NCBI GenBank assembly: GCA_017621115.1
Contig: JAGATU010000099.1
Coordinates: 1 to 57,469, forward strand
Source: Lachnospiraceae bacterium
Lineage (GTDB): Bacteria; Bacillota_A; Clostridia; Lachnospirales; Lachnospiraceae
Direction of reading: 5' to 3'
DNA length: 57,469 bases
Shown piece after piece: positions 36,262 to 46,114 of this stretch (position 1 is its first letter; each line of letters opens with the position of its first letter). The translations under genes were made by a program, and so were the position numbers. A model generated the notes under the pieces. That model searched no databases and was not told where the DNA came from. It saw only the letters and a program-made list of their open reading frames with translations.

Positions 36262-37116
36262 TTATTCAAAAATATCCGGATATACTTCTTCCAGAATATA
36301 CTCCGCAAATGAAGCATCTATTCCTTCTGAATACGCATTTACCATAGCTTTTAATTTTTCCATGCGACGGAAATATAAAATTTCCATGCCAGGGTCATCC
36401 GCTGTTAAATCCGCATCAAATTCTTCCGGCTGTACATTTTCTTTCAGATAGTTAATGATATCTTCCTTGGTACTATGGTCAGAACTTGCCTGTTCTTTTA
36501 AATTTGCATAGGATTTACGGGACGCAATACCCATAAATACAAATACAACAAACAAAAATCCCATAACACCGGTAATCATCCATTTAGTAAAAGGCGGAAG
36601 GGAAAGCGGAATCACACCCAAATGAAGTAAAACAAGTGCAATTATGCCGACAACACCAACAATAAGCAATGAATCCGCACCGGATTTATATTCCTCTGCA
36701 ATCTTAGCGGTATCCTCATATGGTTTGCGTTCCATTTCCTTAATATAAGCTTCCTTAGCCTGTTTAATTGCCTCAAGTTCTTCTTCCGTATATGTCTGCT
36801 GAATCTCTTCCTGTTTCTTGGCTTCCTTAGGTGCTGCAATTCTTTGAAGATAAACATGGAGCATCTTCTGGGCTGATGCCATATCATCCGGCTCAACTAA
36901 AAGTTCATAAGTTCCTTCTTTTTCATCGTAGGAAATCTCTGTATTTTTAAGGCCGTTTGCACGCATAAAATCACTAATCTGATACAGTTCATTTTCTTCT
37001 CCGAAATATACGGCTTTTTTGCCTTCATCAAGAGATTCTACCAATGTAGCTCCGCAATCGGCACATACCGTATAACCGGCTTTATATTCATTTTTACATA
37101 TAGGACACCAAGGCAT
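36262..37116 (-). CDS. Zinc-ribbon membrane protein of unknown function, 284 aa
   Basis: N-terminal zinc ribbon with Cys4, Cys7, Cys18 and Cys21, then a small alpha/beta region (about 33-92) resembling DUF2007-type signal-transducing domains, a Lys/Glu-rich helix (about 95-145), two membrane helices (about 148-168 and 178-197) and a cytoplasmic tail rich in acidic residues. I do not recognise a full-length family. AAGGAG lies seven bases before the ATG. It sits between nfnB (11 bases away) and rlmH (3 bases), so it is in that operon. Function unknown. Confidence 0.7.
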   Translation of the reverse strand: MPWCPICKNEYKAGYTVCADCGATLVESLDEGKKAVYFGEENELYQISDFMRANGLKNTEISYDEKEGTYELLVEPDDMASAQKMLHVYLQRIAAPKEAKKQEEIQQTYTEEELEAIKQAKEAYIKEMERKPYEDTAKIAEEYKSGADSLLIVGVVGIIALVLLHLGVIPLSLPPFTKWMITGVMGFLFVVFVFMGIASRKSYANLKEQASSDHSTKEDIINYLKENVQPEEFDADLTADDPGMEILYFRRMEKLKAMVNAYSEGIDASFAEYILEEVYPDIFE

Positions 37117-37127
37117 ATTTTTTCTCC

Positions 37128-38510
37128 TTATTTGGATAAATACTCATCAATTCCCTTTGCGGCTGCTTTTCCGGCACCCATAGCCAGAATAACGGTTGCT
37201 GCACCTGTAACGGCATCGCCACCGGCATATACACCTTCTTTGGATGTTGCACCGGTCTCTTCATCAGCAACGATACATTTCCATTTATTAACTTCTAAAC
37301 CTTCTGTAGTTGAAGTAATCAATGGGTTAGGTGAAGTACCGAGGGACATAATAACGGTATCTACATCGATAACAAACTCACTGCCCGGAACTTCAACAGG
37401 ACGTCTTCTTCCGGAAGCATCCGGCTCACCAAGTTCCATACGGATACACTTAATACCACTTACCCAACCGTTTTCATCTTTTAAGATTTCAACAGGATTG
37501 GTCAATAAATCAAAGATAATACCTTCTTCTTTTGCATGATGTACTTCTTCTACTCGGGCAGGAAGTTCTTCTTCGCTACGACGGTATACAATATGTACTT
37601 CACTGCCAAGACGAAGTGCTGTTCTTGCAGCATCCATTGCAACATTACCACCACCGACTACAGCAACTTTCTTGCCTTTCATAATCGGTGTTGTGCTGTT
37701 TTCATCAAATGCCTTCATTAAGTTACTTCTTGTTAAGTATTCATTGGCGGAAAATACACCGTTAGCTGACTCTCCCGGAATTCCCATGAACTTAGGAAGT
37801 CCTGCACCTGAACCAACAAATACGGCGCTGAAACCTTCTTCGTTTAATAATTCGTCAATAGTTGTGGCCTTACCGATAACTACATTGGTCTCAATCTTAA
37901 CACCGAGAGATTTAACGTTTTCGATTTCTTTGGCAACTACTTTTTCTTTTGGAAGACGGAATTCAGGAATACCATATACAAGTACTCCACCCGGCTCATG
38001 TAATGCTTCAAAAATAGTCACATCATAACCCATTTTTGCAAGGTCGCCTGCACATGTAAGTCCGGAAGGGCCGGAACCGATAACCGCTACCTTTTTATTC
38101 TTCTTTTCTGCTGTTACTACCGGCTTAATATTTTTTTCAGTAGCCCAGTCAGCAACAAATCTCTCTAATTTACCAATGGAAACAGGCTCACCCTTAATAC
38201 CACGGATACATTTACCTTCACACTGGCTTTCCTGCGGGCAAACACGTCCACAGATAGCAGGAAGAGCACTTGCTTCAGAGATTACCTGGTATGCATTTTC
38301 AATATTACCTTCTTTTACCTGCTGAATGAATCCCGGAATATCAATTGCTACCGGACATCCTTTCACACACTGTGCATTTTTACAGTTAATACATCTGGAA
38401 GCTTCTGCCTGCGCTTCTTCTAAATTATATCCGAGACAAACCTCTTCGAAATTGGTTGCTCTCTCTTTTGCATCCTGTTCACGTACAGGAACCTTCTTTA
38501 ATACGTCCAT
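37128..38510 (-). CDS. nfnB: NfnB-type NADPH oxidoreductase (GltD-like) large subunit
   Basis: Flavin and iron-sulfur subunit. With the neighbouring NfnA it forms the NADH-dependent reduced ferredoxin:NADP oxidoreductase, which couples NADPH to ferredoxin and NAD by electron bifurcation in many anaerobes. Cys motifs CINCKNAQCVKGCP and CGRVCPQESQCEGKC ligate two [4Fe-4S] clusters. Rossmann motifs VAVIGSGPSGLTCAG and VAVVGGGNVAMDAAR bind FAD and NAD(P). The length of 460 aa matches. GltD (glutamate synthase small subunit) is the alternative annotation, but the adjacent nfnA favours NfnB. Confidence 0.9.
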   Translation of the reverse strand: MDVLKKVPVREQDAKERATNFEEVCLGYNLEEAQAEASRCINCKNAQCVKGCPVAIDIPGFIQQVKEGNIENAYQVISEASALPAICGRVCPQESQCEGKCIRGIKGEPVSIGKLERFVADWATEKNIKPVVTAEKKNKKVAVIGSGPSGLTCAGDLAKMGYDVTIFEALHEPGGVLVYGIPEFRLPKEKVVAKEIENVKSLGVKIETNVVIGKATTIDELLNEEGFSAVFVGSGAGLPKFMGIPGESANGVFSANEYLTRSNLMKAFDENSTTPIMKGKKVAVVGGGNVAMDAARTALRLGSEVHIVYRRSEEELPARVEEVHHAKEEGIIFDLLTNPVEILKDENGWVSGIKCIRMELGEPDASGRRRPVEVPGSEFVIDVDTVIMSLGTSPNPLITSTTEGLEVNKWKCIVADEETGATSKEGVYAGGDAVTGAATVILAMGAGKAAAKGIDEYLSK

Positions 38511-38539
38511 TCTATCTATCCTCTCAAATCCTCATTGTA

Positions 38540-39421
38540 TTAGTCACAATTTCCGCAACCGCCATGGTGGGTATCGCCTTCCTTTGCCTTCAAATATGCT
38601 CTGCCTTCTTCGGTCTTATAAATCTGCTGACGTTTCATGGCTTCATCAAAGTCTACTTTGTGTCCGTCGAATTCCGGACCGTCAACACATGCAAATTTAA
38701 CTTCGCCACCAACAGTTACACGGCATCCGCCACACATTCCGGTACCGTCAACCATAATAGGATTTAAGCTGACAATTGTAGGAATATTTAATGATTCTGT
38801 CATCTTGCAAACGAATTTCATCATAATCATCGGTCCGATTGCTACACAGAGATCGTATTTCTTGCCTTCTTCTTTTACAAGATCTTCAATAGTCTTTGTA
38901 ACCATACCGCTTCTTCCGTAAGAACCATCATCAGTTGTTACATAGAGGTTACCTGCTACCGCTTCCATTTCTTTTTCAAGAATGAGTAAATCTTTGGTCT
39001 TCGCACCAACGATAACATCTGCATTTACGCCCATTTCATGCAAATATTTAACCTGTGGATATACAGGCGCCGTTCCGACACCACCTGCCACAAATACAAT
39101 ATTCATTGCATCCAGTTCTTCTTTTGTCTTCTCACAAAGTTCGGATGCACAACCAAGAGGTCCTACAACATCATGGAATGAATCACCGGCCTTTAATTTA
39201 GACATTTCCACAGTACTTCCGCCAACAATCTGGAATACGATTGTAACAGTACCTGCTTCACGGTCATAATCGCAAATAGTAAGTGGAATTCTTTCACTGT
39301 CCTCTGCAGTACGGACAATTAAAAACTGTCCCGGTAAACAATGTTTTGCTACACGTTTCGCTTCAACTACCATAAGGAAAATATTGGTAGTAAGCTCTTC
39401 TGCCTTTAAAATTTTATACAT
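38540..39421 (-). CDS. nfnA: NfnA-type FAD/NAD-binding subunit (sulfide dehydrogenase-like)
   Basis: FAD and [2Fe-2S] subunit of the NfnAB complex. A ferredoxin-NADP-reductase-like FAD domain (about 1-100), an NAD domain with FVAGGVGTAPVYPQV at about 110-124, and a cluster region with Asp225, Cys230, Cys233 and Cys245, consistent with the Asp-plus-three-Cys ligation reported for NfnA. The C-terminus carries an extra CGNC pair (289, 292). The length of 293 aa is typical. nfnB follows by 29 bases; the promoter candidate lies at 39501-39529. Confidence 0.9.
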   Translation of the reverse strand: MYKILKAEELTTNIFLMVVEAKRVAKHCLPGQFLIVRTAEDSERIPLTICDYDREAGTVTIVFQIVGGSTVEMSKLKAGDSFHDVVGPLGCASELCEKTKEELDAMNIVFVAGGVGTAPVYPQVKYLHEMGVNADVIVGAKTKDLLILEKEMEAVAGNLYVTTDDGSYGRSGMVTKTIEDLVKEEGKKYDLCVAIGPMIMMKFVCKMTESLNIPTIVSLNPIMVDGTGMCGGCRVTVGGEVKFACVDGPEFDGHKVDFDEAMKRQQIYKTEEGRAYLKAKEGDTHHGGCGNCD

Positions 39422-39500
39422 AATATCCTCTTTCTGCCTTACTCAGGCATTTTATTACAAAACAAAACAAAACTTTAGTGCGATAAAGCACACATTCTTT

Positions 39501-39529
39501 ATATTATCGTTTTTGTCGAAAAAAATCAA
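39501..39529 (-). promoter_or_regulatory. Promoter candidate for nfnA-nfnB
   Basis: Minus strand TTGATT (39529-39524), a 17-base spacer and TAATAT (39506-39501). It leaves a leader of about 75 bases that contains short inverted repeats (GTGC/GCAC and TGCCT/AGGCA). Function of the repeats unknown. Confidence 0.5.
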
Positions 39530-39541
39530 TATAAATCTAAA

Positions 39542-40957
39542 CTAAATCCCATCAAGTGCTTCATTCCCGTTTTCATCAGTTACAATCCTATACACATATC
39601 CGTTGGAAAGGTCAACACAATAAACATTGCCCGTCATATTTCTTGAACTATTCCCTTCCTGATAATATTCGTTAATGACATGCATCATCTTATTATCAAT
39701 AATCTGAAGGGAATCGTATACATAGATATTCTTACCGTCTTTGCCTTCTATACTGCCGTTTTCATCTAATATAATGTTCTTAATAATCAGACGATATTTT
39801 AAGCGGCTGATGGATTCCTCGGCCGGCCATTCCGTTTCCACATTCAACTGATAACTTCTGGCAACCACCTCACTATGTACACCTTCTTCGCTAATGGACA
39901 CAAAGCGATAATTGGTTACCCCTTCTTTCATCGGAATCGGTTCGCCGTAAATAAACGAATTCTCATTCGGAACGCTTCCGTTAGTCGTATAATAAACCGT
40001 ACATCCATCCGGAACCTCTACACTTATCTTCTGCGGAGAAGTATAAAGACCGCTCTCCAGTGATACCTCCGGCTCCTGCGGCTTGGTACCTTCAATGATG
40101 AATTGCGCATTGGCATAATCACTGCAGATCCCAAAATCATTAATATATACGGAACGAACATTATATACTCCGCTCCTCAAAAAAATCGGAGTTGTATATA
40201 ATATTCCATACCTCATCGGGTCCGTTCCGTTTAATGTATAATATACATCTCCGGTTGTCGGAGCCGTAATCTTTAATGGTATAACCTGATTATAATGACC
40301 GCCTTCGTAACTATACACCGGTGTTATCGCAAGATAATTCTGGAACTGTGTGCGAATTTTCTCACTATTGCTTCCGCTCAGCAATGCATTAATTTCTTCG
40401 TATGCTTCCTGAGATTCATACATGGCAATAATACGTGCATATGCCATTTCACTGTCAGGATCCATATCGATTGCCGCATAATAATTGGACAACGCCCTGT
40501 CTGTCTCGCCCATTTCAAACAGGCAGTCGGCATATGCAATGATAAGTTCACTGTCCTTCTGCTCTTTTAACACATCATCATACAAATTGGCAGCTTCGGT
40601 ATATTCACTGTTTGCATAAGCTGCTTTTGCAAGTTCTATCTTGCTTTGAACAGACTCTTCCTTATATGCCGGTCTGGAAAAATATACGACAAGAAATCCG
40701 GTCGCAAGTACAAATAACACGGATAATGTTATAACCAGACGCTTTACAAAACTGACAGGAATCTCATCCGTCATATCATCTGCCAATACATCCTCCGGTT
40801 CTTCCGGACTTACATCTTCGGCAACTGCTGAAAGTGTCTCAATTATGCTGTTTTCAATTTCAGGTTCAAAATCAGGGACAATACGGATTTCTTCACCGCA
40901 TTTTTCGCAATACAGATATCCCTCTTTCAGTTCTTCCCCACAATTAGGACACTTCAT
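39542..40957 (-). CDS. Zinc-ribbon, TPR and chitobiase-C-like domain protein, 471 aa
   Basis: A zinc ribbon (Cys3, Cys6, Cys17, Cys20) leads to an acidic linker, one membrane helix (about 73-93), two to three TPR repeats (about 105-185) and two tandem beta-sandwich units (about 215-285 and 295-365) with YYTLNGTDP and YYTTNGSVP, matching the chitobiase/beta-hexosaminidase C-terminal type. The final ~95 residues have an ordinary beta-rich look. The layout suggests a membrane protein with a cytoplasmic ribbon and an outward-facing sugar- or wall-binding part; topology is inferred. AGGAG lies six bases before the ATG and overlaps the fhs stop region. Confidence 0.65.
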   Translation of the reverse strand: MKCPNCGEELKEGYLYCEKCGEEIRIVPDFEPEIENSIIETLSAVAEDVSPEEPEDVLADDMTDEIPVSFVKRLVITLSVLFVLATGFLVVYFSRPAYKEESVQSKIELAKAAYANSEYTEAANLYDDVLKEQKDSELIIAYADCLFEMGETDRALSNYYAAIDMDPDSEMAYARIIAMYESQEAYEEINALLSGSNSEKIRTQFQNYLAITPVYSYEGGHYNQVIPLKITAPTTGDVYYTLNGTDPMRYGILYTTPIFLRSGVYNVRSVYINDFGICSDYANAQFIIEGTKPQEPEVSLESGLYTSPQKISVEVPDGCTVYYTTNGSVPNENSFIYGEPIPMKEGVTNYRFVSISEEGVHSEVVARSYQLNVETEWPAEESISRLKYRLIIKNIILDENGSIEGKDGKNIYVYDSLQIIDNKMMHVINEYYQEGNSSRNMTGNVYCVDLSNGYVYRIVTDENGNEALDGI

Positions 40958-40966
40958 AATTATCTC

Positions 40967-42637
40967 CTAGAATAATCCGGTAATCTTTCCGTTCTCATCC
41001 ACATCAATGGAATATGCCGCCGGTTTCTTCGGAAGTCCCGGCATAGTCATTACATTACCTGTAAGTACTACAATAAATCCTGCACCTGCAGATACATACA
41101 CTTCACGAACCGTAATGGAAAATCCGCTTGGTCTTCCGAGAAGTTTTTCATTGTCGGATAAAGAATACTGCGTTTTAGCCATACATATCGGCAAATTACC
41201 AAAACCAAGTGCTTCCAAACGATTAATCTGCGTCATGGCATTTCCGGCGTAATTCACACCGTCTGCACCATAAATTTCTTTTGCAATTGCTACAATCTTA
41301 TCGGTAATCGGAAGATTCTCATCATAAATCACATGGAAATCACTTTCCTTATTCTCCAAAGTGTCAAGTACGGCTTCTGCAAGTTCAATACCGCCTTCGC
41401 CTCCTTTTTCCCATACTTTGGAAAGAGCAAAATCACAATTTCTTTCTTTGCAGAAATCACGGACAAATGCAGTTTCTTCCTCGCTGTCGGTAACAAAAGC
41501 ATTTAATGTAACAACAACCGGAACCCCATATTTCTGGAGATTTTCAATATGCTTCTCAAGATTACAGATTCCTGCTTTTAACGCCTCGAGATTTGGTGTG
41601 GAAAGATCTTCTTTCTTAACACCTCCGTTATATTTAAGAGCACGGATAGTTGCAACCAGTACGATTGCATCCGGTTTTAAATCTGCCATACGGCACTTAA
41701 TATCAAGGAACTTCTCAGCGCCAAGATCAGCGCCGAAACCTGCTTCTGTAATAACATAATCTGCCATCTTAAGAGCAGTTTTGGTTGCTCTGACAGAGTT
41801 ACATCCATGCGCAATATTCGCAAAAGGTCCGCCATGCACAAGTGCCGGTGTATGCTCCAAAGTCTGAATCAGATTCGGTTTTAATGCATCCTTAAGAAGG
41901 GCTGCCATAGAACCGACTGCATTTAACTGTGCTGCAGTAACAGGTTCCCCATCATAGTTATAAGCAACAACCATTCTTCCGAGCCTTGCCTTTAAGTCTT
42001 CCATATCGGATGCAAGGCACAGCACTGCCATAATCTCTGATGCAACTGTAATAACAAAGTGGTCTTCTCTTACAAAACCATCTGTTTTATTGCCAAGTCC
42101 AACAATAACATTACGTAAAACACGATCATTCATATCTACGCAACGTTTCCATACTACCTGACGGGTATCAATTCCGAGTTCATTTCCCTGCTGGATATGA
42201 TTATCAAGCAATGCAGCCAATAAATTATTGGCAGATGTGATTGCATGGAAATCACCCGTAAAATGCAAATTCAAATCTTCCATCGGTACTACCTGGGCAT
42301 ATCCGCCGCCGGCTGCACCACCCTTTACACCAAAGCATGGTCCGAGTGAAGGCTCGCGTAAGGCTATAACAGCCTTTTTGCCGAGTTTGCCGAATGCCTG
42401 TCCAAGTCCTACTGTTGTTGTTGTCTTACCTTCTCCTGCCGGAGTAGGGTTAATTGCAGTAACCAGAATCAATTTTCCGTCCGGATTATCCTGGATTCGT
42501 TCTATATATTCATCGGATATCTTGGCTTTATACTTTCCGTAAAATTCCAATTCATCCCTTGTCAGCCCAAGCTTTGTTGCAACTTCTTCAATTGGTTGTA
42601 ATACCGCTTCCTGTGCAATCTGAATATCTGTTTTCAT
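40967..42637 (-). CDS. fhs: Formate-tetrahydrofolate ligase
   Basis: ATP-dependent fixation of formate onto THF, a main one-carbon entry in acetogens and other Clostridia. The P-loop [12 protein letters not shown] lies at about 64-75, and [21 protein letters not shown] follows. The length of 556 aa is full. GAGGGA lies three bases before the ATG. It lies 49 bases after ftsK and nine before the TPR gene. 5-FTHF cyclo-ligase at 25799-26383 acts in the same folate pool. Confidence 0.97.
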   Translation of the reverse strand: MKTDIQIAQEAVLQPIEEVATKLGLTRDELEFYGKYKAKISDEYIERIQDNPDGKLILVTAINPTPAGEGKTTTTVGLGQAFGKLGKKAVIALREPSLGPCFGVKGGAAGGGYAQVVPMEDLNLHFTGDFHAITSANNLLAALLDNHIQQGNELGIDTRQVVWKRCVDMNDRVLRNVIVGLGNKTDGFVREDHFVITVASEIMAVLCLASDMEDLKARLGRMVVAYNYDGEPVTAAQLNAVGSMAALLKDALKPNLIQTLEHTPALVHGGPFANIAHGCNSVRATKTALKMADYVITEAGFGADLGAEKFLDIKCRMADLKPDAIVLVATIRALKYNGGVKKEDLSTPNLEALKAGICNLEKHIENLQKYGVPVVVTLNAFVTDSEEETAFVRDFCKERNCDFALSKVWEKGGEGGIELAEAVLDTLENKESDFHVIYDENLPITDKIVAIAKEIYGADGVNYAGNAMTQINRLEALGFGNLPICMAKTQYSLSDNEKLLGRPSGFSITVREVYVSAGAGFIVVLTGNVMTMPGLPKKPAAYSIDVDENGKITGLF

Positions 42638-42686
42638 AAGTCCCTCACAATCTCATTATTTGTTCTATAAATCGGCTATTGCCGAA

Positions 42687-45302
42687 TTATATATATTCTT
42701 CAATATATTCTTCGAACTGTTCCATACTCATAAGAACTTTTCTTGGCTTTGTTCCTTCTTCTTCACCAACCACACCTGCATCCGCCAACTGGTCCATAAT
42801 TCTGGCAGCACGGTTAAATCCTATCTTAAAGACTCTCTGCAGCATACCGATAGATGCTTTATCTTTTTCGATTATGAATCTGCCGGCTTCCACAAAATAG
42901 CTGTCGAGTTCACTTGACGCTGCTCCGCCTGCTGACGATGCTCCGGAACCGATACTCTTAATCTTCTCTTCAATATCCGTATCATATGTATTGCCGATTG
43001 CCTGATTCTTCAGGTAATCCACAACATCGGAAACTTCACCGTCCGAAATAAATGCTCCCTGCATTCTGGCAGGCTTCGTATATCCCTGAGGATAGAAAAG
43101 CATATCTCCCTTACCCAGAAGTTTCTCAGCGCCGTTCATATCCAGGATAGTTCTGGAATCCACACCACTGGATACAGCAAATGCGACACGGCTTGGCATA
43201 TTGGCTTTGATAAGACCTGTGATAACGTCAACAGAAGGTCTCTGTGTCGCGATTATCAAATGGATACCCGCTGCTCTGGCAAGCTGTGCCAAACGGCAGA
43301 TAGCTTCTTCCACTTCATGCGCCGCAACCATCATAAGGTCTGCCAACTCGTCTACAATAATTACAATCTGCGGCATCTTGGAAATATCTTCACCCTTGGC
43401 TTTCATTGCCTCAACCTGCTTGTTATAGCCCTTCAAATCACGGACATTCAAATCAGCAAATTTCTTATAACGGTCCGTCATCTCTGCCACTGCCCAATTC
43501 AGTGCTGCCGCCGCTTTTTTAGGGTCGGTCACAACCGGAATCATCAGATGCGGAATACCGTTATAAACACTGAGTTCCACAACCTTAGGATCCACCATAA
43601 TAAGCTTAACGTCGTCCGGATGTGCTTTGTATAAAATACTCATGATAATCGTATTAATACAAACCGATTTACCGGACCCCGTAGCACCTGCAATTAACAT
43701 ATGCGGCATCTTGGCAATATCGGCAACCACAACCTGTCCGCTGATATCCTTACCAACCGCAAACGCAAGATTACTCTGGAAATCCTTATAAGTCTTACTT
43801 TCAATTAAATCCCTGAAAGCAACAGCCGAATTCTCTTTATTAGGCACTTCGATACCAACCGCTGATTTGCCCGGTATCGGTGCTTCAATACGGATGTCTG
43901 CAGCTGCAAGATTCAATTTAATATCATCCGCAAGATTCACAATACGGCTTACCTTAACGCCAGGCTCGGGCTGTAATTCATACCTGGTAACACTCGGTCC
44001 CTGGCTGATATCCGTAACCGTAACATTGACGCCGAATGTCTTTAATGTATTCTGTAAATGCATCGCCGTCTCACGAAGTTCATTCACGGAACTGCCTTTT
44101 CCCGAACCGCTTCCCGGTTTTAACAGGTTAATAGGCGGAAAAACATATTTTTTATTCGGCTTAGCCGGAGTAGATTTTATCTTAATCTCTTCAGCAACAG
44201 AAGTATCCTGCGCCGGCTGTTTTCTCTCGCGTGTCGCACGCGGTCTTACAACTTCCATTCCGTCAGGAACAGTTGCCGGTGTCGCAACAGGTTCTGTCAC
44301 AGGGATTTCATTTACCGGTGTAACAGGAGGCACAAATTCTTCACGCTTATTCGTCGCTGCCGTATGAATACGAATATTATCAATCGTATCCGGCATTACT
44401 TCCTGTCTGTACGAATCCTCATCGATTCTTGAAGGACGCTTCGGAATATCATTTACCGTAATTTCATGGATATCATCCCTAATCTGCGTCTTCTTATCTT
44501 CTTCCTTAAGTGTGGTATTCAGCATAACGCCGGACACCTTTTTATTCATACGCAGAATCTTCTCGGCTTCCCTGCCGTTCTCCTGCGCAATTTTTGTTGT
44601 CTTCTCTTCTTCTTTTCTCTTAAGTTGTTCTGCCCTGCGGAGCTCTGCCTGTTCCCTGCGATACTGTGCATCATCCTTGGCTGTATGATAAACCTTCTTA
44701 GAATTCTCGCTGACAGACTTTACTACCGACTTGCCCGTAATCAGGACAAAACAGATAATAACAACTACCAATACCACAAGTACGGTTCCTGCCATATCAA
44801 GCAAATTGTATAATCCGTATGCAACGGAACCACCGATGACACCGCCGCCCTTTCGGTTATTTGCAGCATACTCATACAGAGCCGTAACCGAATACGAATC
44901 CATGCTCTTAATCGTATCCGCAAACAATTCCACGATAACTCCTGCGGCAACAAATAAAATAATAGCCGCCGTAAGCTTCATGGTTGCACGGAAATTCCCC
45001 TGATTGGAAACACCGAATGCAACAGCCAAAAAAACAAAGACCGGAGCAATATACGCAGTAAGTCCGAAAATACCAAACATAACCTTGCTGATTGCATCAC
45101 CAACAGGTCCTATAATACCGAAATTACACAAGAATAACAGCGCACCCACCGCCAATGTAATAAGCAACAGCACTTCATTGCTGATTAATCTCTCTTCATT
45201 GGTTCTGGTCCGCTGTGTTGAAGATTTGCGTCCCGAATTTCTATTAGATGTATTCCTTCTGCCGGAAGACGTTGTTTTCTTTCTGCCGGAAGTAGATGCC
45301 AT
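42687..45302 (-). CDS. ftsK: FtsK/SpoIIIE DNA translocase
   Basis: Septal ATPase that moves chromosomal DNA at division or into the forespore. Four membrane helices fall in about residues 40-200, then a Glu/Lys/Pro-rich linker (about 210-410) and the RecA-like motor with Walker A GATGSGKSVCIN near 535 and VIIVDELADLMM near 650. A C-terminal gamma winged helix ends in EEGTKPRKVLM. The length of 871 aa is typical. GAGGTGA lies four bases before the ATG. FtsK and SpoIIIE cannot be told apart here; the following tepA matches the spoIIIE context of Bacillus. Confidence 0.95.
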   Translation of the reverse strand: MASTSGRKKTTSSGRRNTSNRNSGRKSSTQRTRTNEERLISNEVLLLITLAVGALLFLCNFGIIGPVGDAISKVMFGIFGLTAYIAPVFVFLAVAFGVSNQGNFRATMKLTAAIILFVAAGVIVELFADTIKSMDSYSVTALYEYAANNRKGGGVIGGSVAYGLYNLLDMAGTVLVVLVVVIICFVLITGKSVVKSVSENSKKVYHTAKDDAQYRREQAELRRAEQLKRKEEEKTTKIAQENGREAEKILRMNKKVSGVMLNTTLKEEDKKTQIRDDIHEITVNDIPKRPSRIDEDSYRQEVMPDTIDNIRIHTAATNKREEFVPPVTPVNEIPVTEPVATPATVPDGMEVVRPRATRERKQPAQDTSVAEEIKIKSTPAKPNKKYVFPPINLLKPGSGSGKGSSVNELRETAMHLQNTLKTFGVNVTVTDISQGPSVTRYELQPEPGVKVSRIVNLADDIKLNLAAADIRIEAPIPGKSAVGIEVPNKENSAVAFRDLIESKTYKDFQSNLAFAVGKDISGQVVVADIAKMPHMLIAGATGSGKSVCINTIIMSILYKAHPDDVKLIMVDPKVVELSVYNGIPHLMIPVVTDPKKAAAALNWAVAEMTDRYKKFADLNVRDLKGYNKQVEAMKAKGEDISKMPQIVIIVDELADLMMVAAHEVEEAICRLAQLARAAGIHLIIATQRPSVDVITGLIKANMPSRVAFAVSSGVDSRTILDMNGAEKLLGKGDMLFYPQGYTKPARMQGAFISDGEVSDVVDYLKNQAIGNTYDTDIEEKIKSIGSGASSAGGAASSELDSYFVEAGRFIIEKDKASIGMLQRVFKIGFNRAARIMDQLADAGVVGEEEGTKPRKVLMSMEQFEEYIEEYI

Positions 45303-45342
45303 ACTTTCACCTCATAACATATTAATCATTAAGAATCAATAT

Positions 45343-45371
45343 ATTATAGCATAAAAAGGGGGCTCGGTCAT
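45343..45371 (-). promoter_or_regulatory. Extended -10 promoter for ftsK
   Basis: Minus strand ATGACC (45371-45366), a 17-base spacer and a perfect TATAAT (45348-45343) with TG one base upstream, giving a full extended -10 element. It lies about 40 bases before the ftsK ATG. Confidence 0.65.
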
Positions 45372-45374
45372 CCT

Positions 45375-46013
45375 TTATTTTATGAGTTCACAGAGTTTAC
45401 GGTAAGCATCTTCCATTCCGCCAACTTCATTAATTATTCCTTCTTTTACCGCCTGTTTTCCTACTAAAACAGAACCAACATCCTTCGTTAAAAAACCGGT
45501 CTCAAGCATCAGTTTTTCCAATCTCTGCTGCGTAATATCGCAATGTCCGCACACAAAGGATACAATGCGATCCTGAATCTGCTTAAAATATTCAAAAGTC
45601 TGCGACACCCCAATCACCATACCATTAGTTCTGACCGGATGAATCACCATGGTTCCCGTCGGAACAATAAACGAATAATCGCTACTTACCGCAATCGGTA
45701 CACCAATCGAATGACTCCCACCGAGTACGAGTGAAACCGTCGGTTTACTAATGGAGGCTATCATCTCTGCAATTGCAAGTCCTGCCTCAACATCACCGCC
45801 CATTGTGTGAATTAAAATAAGCACACCATCAATCTCTTCATTATCCTCAATCATTGCAAGACGAGGAATGATGTGTTCGTATTTTGTTGCTTTTGAAGTA
45901 TTCCCAACAAGTTCATGTCCCTCAATCTCTCCGATTATTGTCATTAAGAAAATCTTTTTTCCATCCGCATTCTTATTAAGCATTGCCTGTCCGCTTTCTT
46001 TGATATCTTCCAT
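45375..46013 (-). CDS. tepA: ClpP-like TepA/YmfB protease
   Basis: Serine-protease-fold protein of the TepA branch of the ClpP family. LIHTMGGDVEAG (about 68-79), HSIG (the Ser102 position aligns with the ClpP nucleophile) and MVIHPVR (His125) form the expected catalytic cleft. The length of 212 aa is typical. Bacillus TepA is linked to protein export and spore germination, but its substrates are unclear. It lies just upstream of ftsK, as tepA does beside spoIIIE. GAGGTG lies four bases before the ATG. Confidence 0.87.
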   Translation of the reverse strand: MEDIKESGQAMLNKNADGKKIFLMTIIGEIEGHELVGNTSKATKYEHIIPRLAMIEDNEEIDGVLILIHTMGGDVEAGLAIAEMIASISKPTVSLVLGGSHSIGVPIAVSSDYSFIVPTGTMVIHPVRTNGMVIGVSQTFEYFKQIQDRIVSFVCGHCDITQQRLEKLMLETGFLTKDVGSVLVGKQAVKEGIINEVGGMEDAYRKLCELIK

Positions 46014-46045
46014 TTTGCACCTCGGTTAAACATATTTTATAAAAC

Positions 46046-46078
46046 AAAAAAGTAAGGACCTGTTTACAGTCCTTACTT
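46046..46078 (-). terminator. Intrinsic terminator after the polytopic membrane gene
   Basis: Minus strand: a perfect 10-bp stem (AAGTAAGGAC with GTCCTTACTT) around a 9-base loop, followed by a run of T's. It separates the gene at 46115 from tepA. Confidence 0.87.
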
Positions 46079-46114
46079 TAGTATTCTTAAAAATATAAAT
46101 TCTATTACAATGTT

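Noticed and set aside
42670..42687. TCGGC/GCCGA stem after ftsK as a terminator
   Set aside because: Only five base pairs and no proper T-run; too weak to call.
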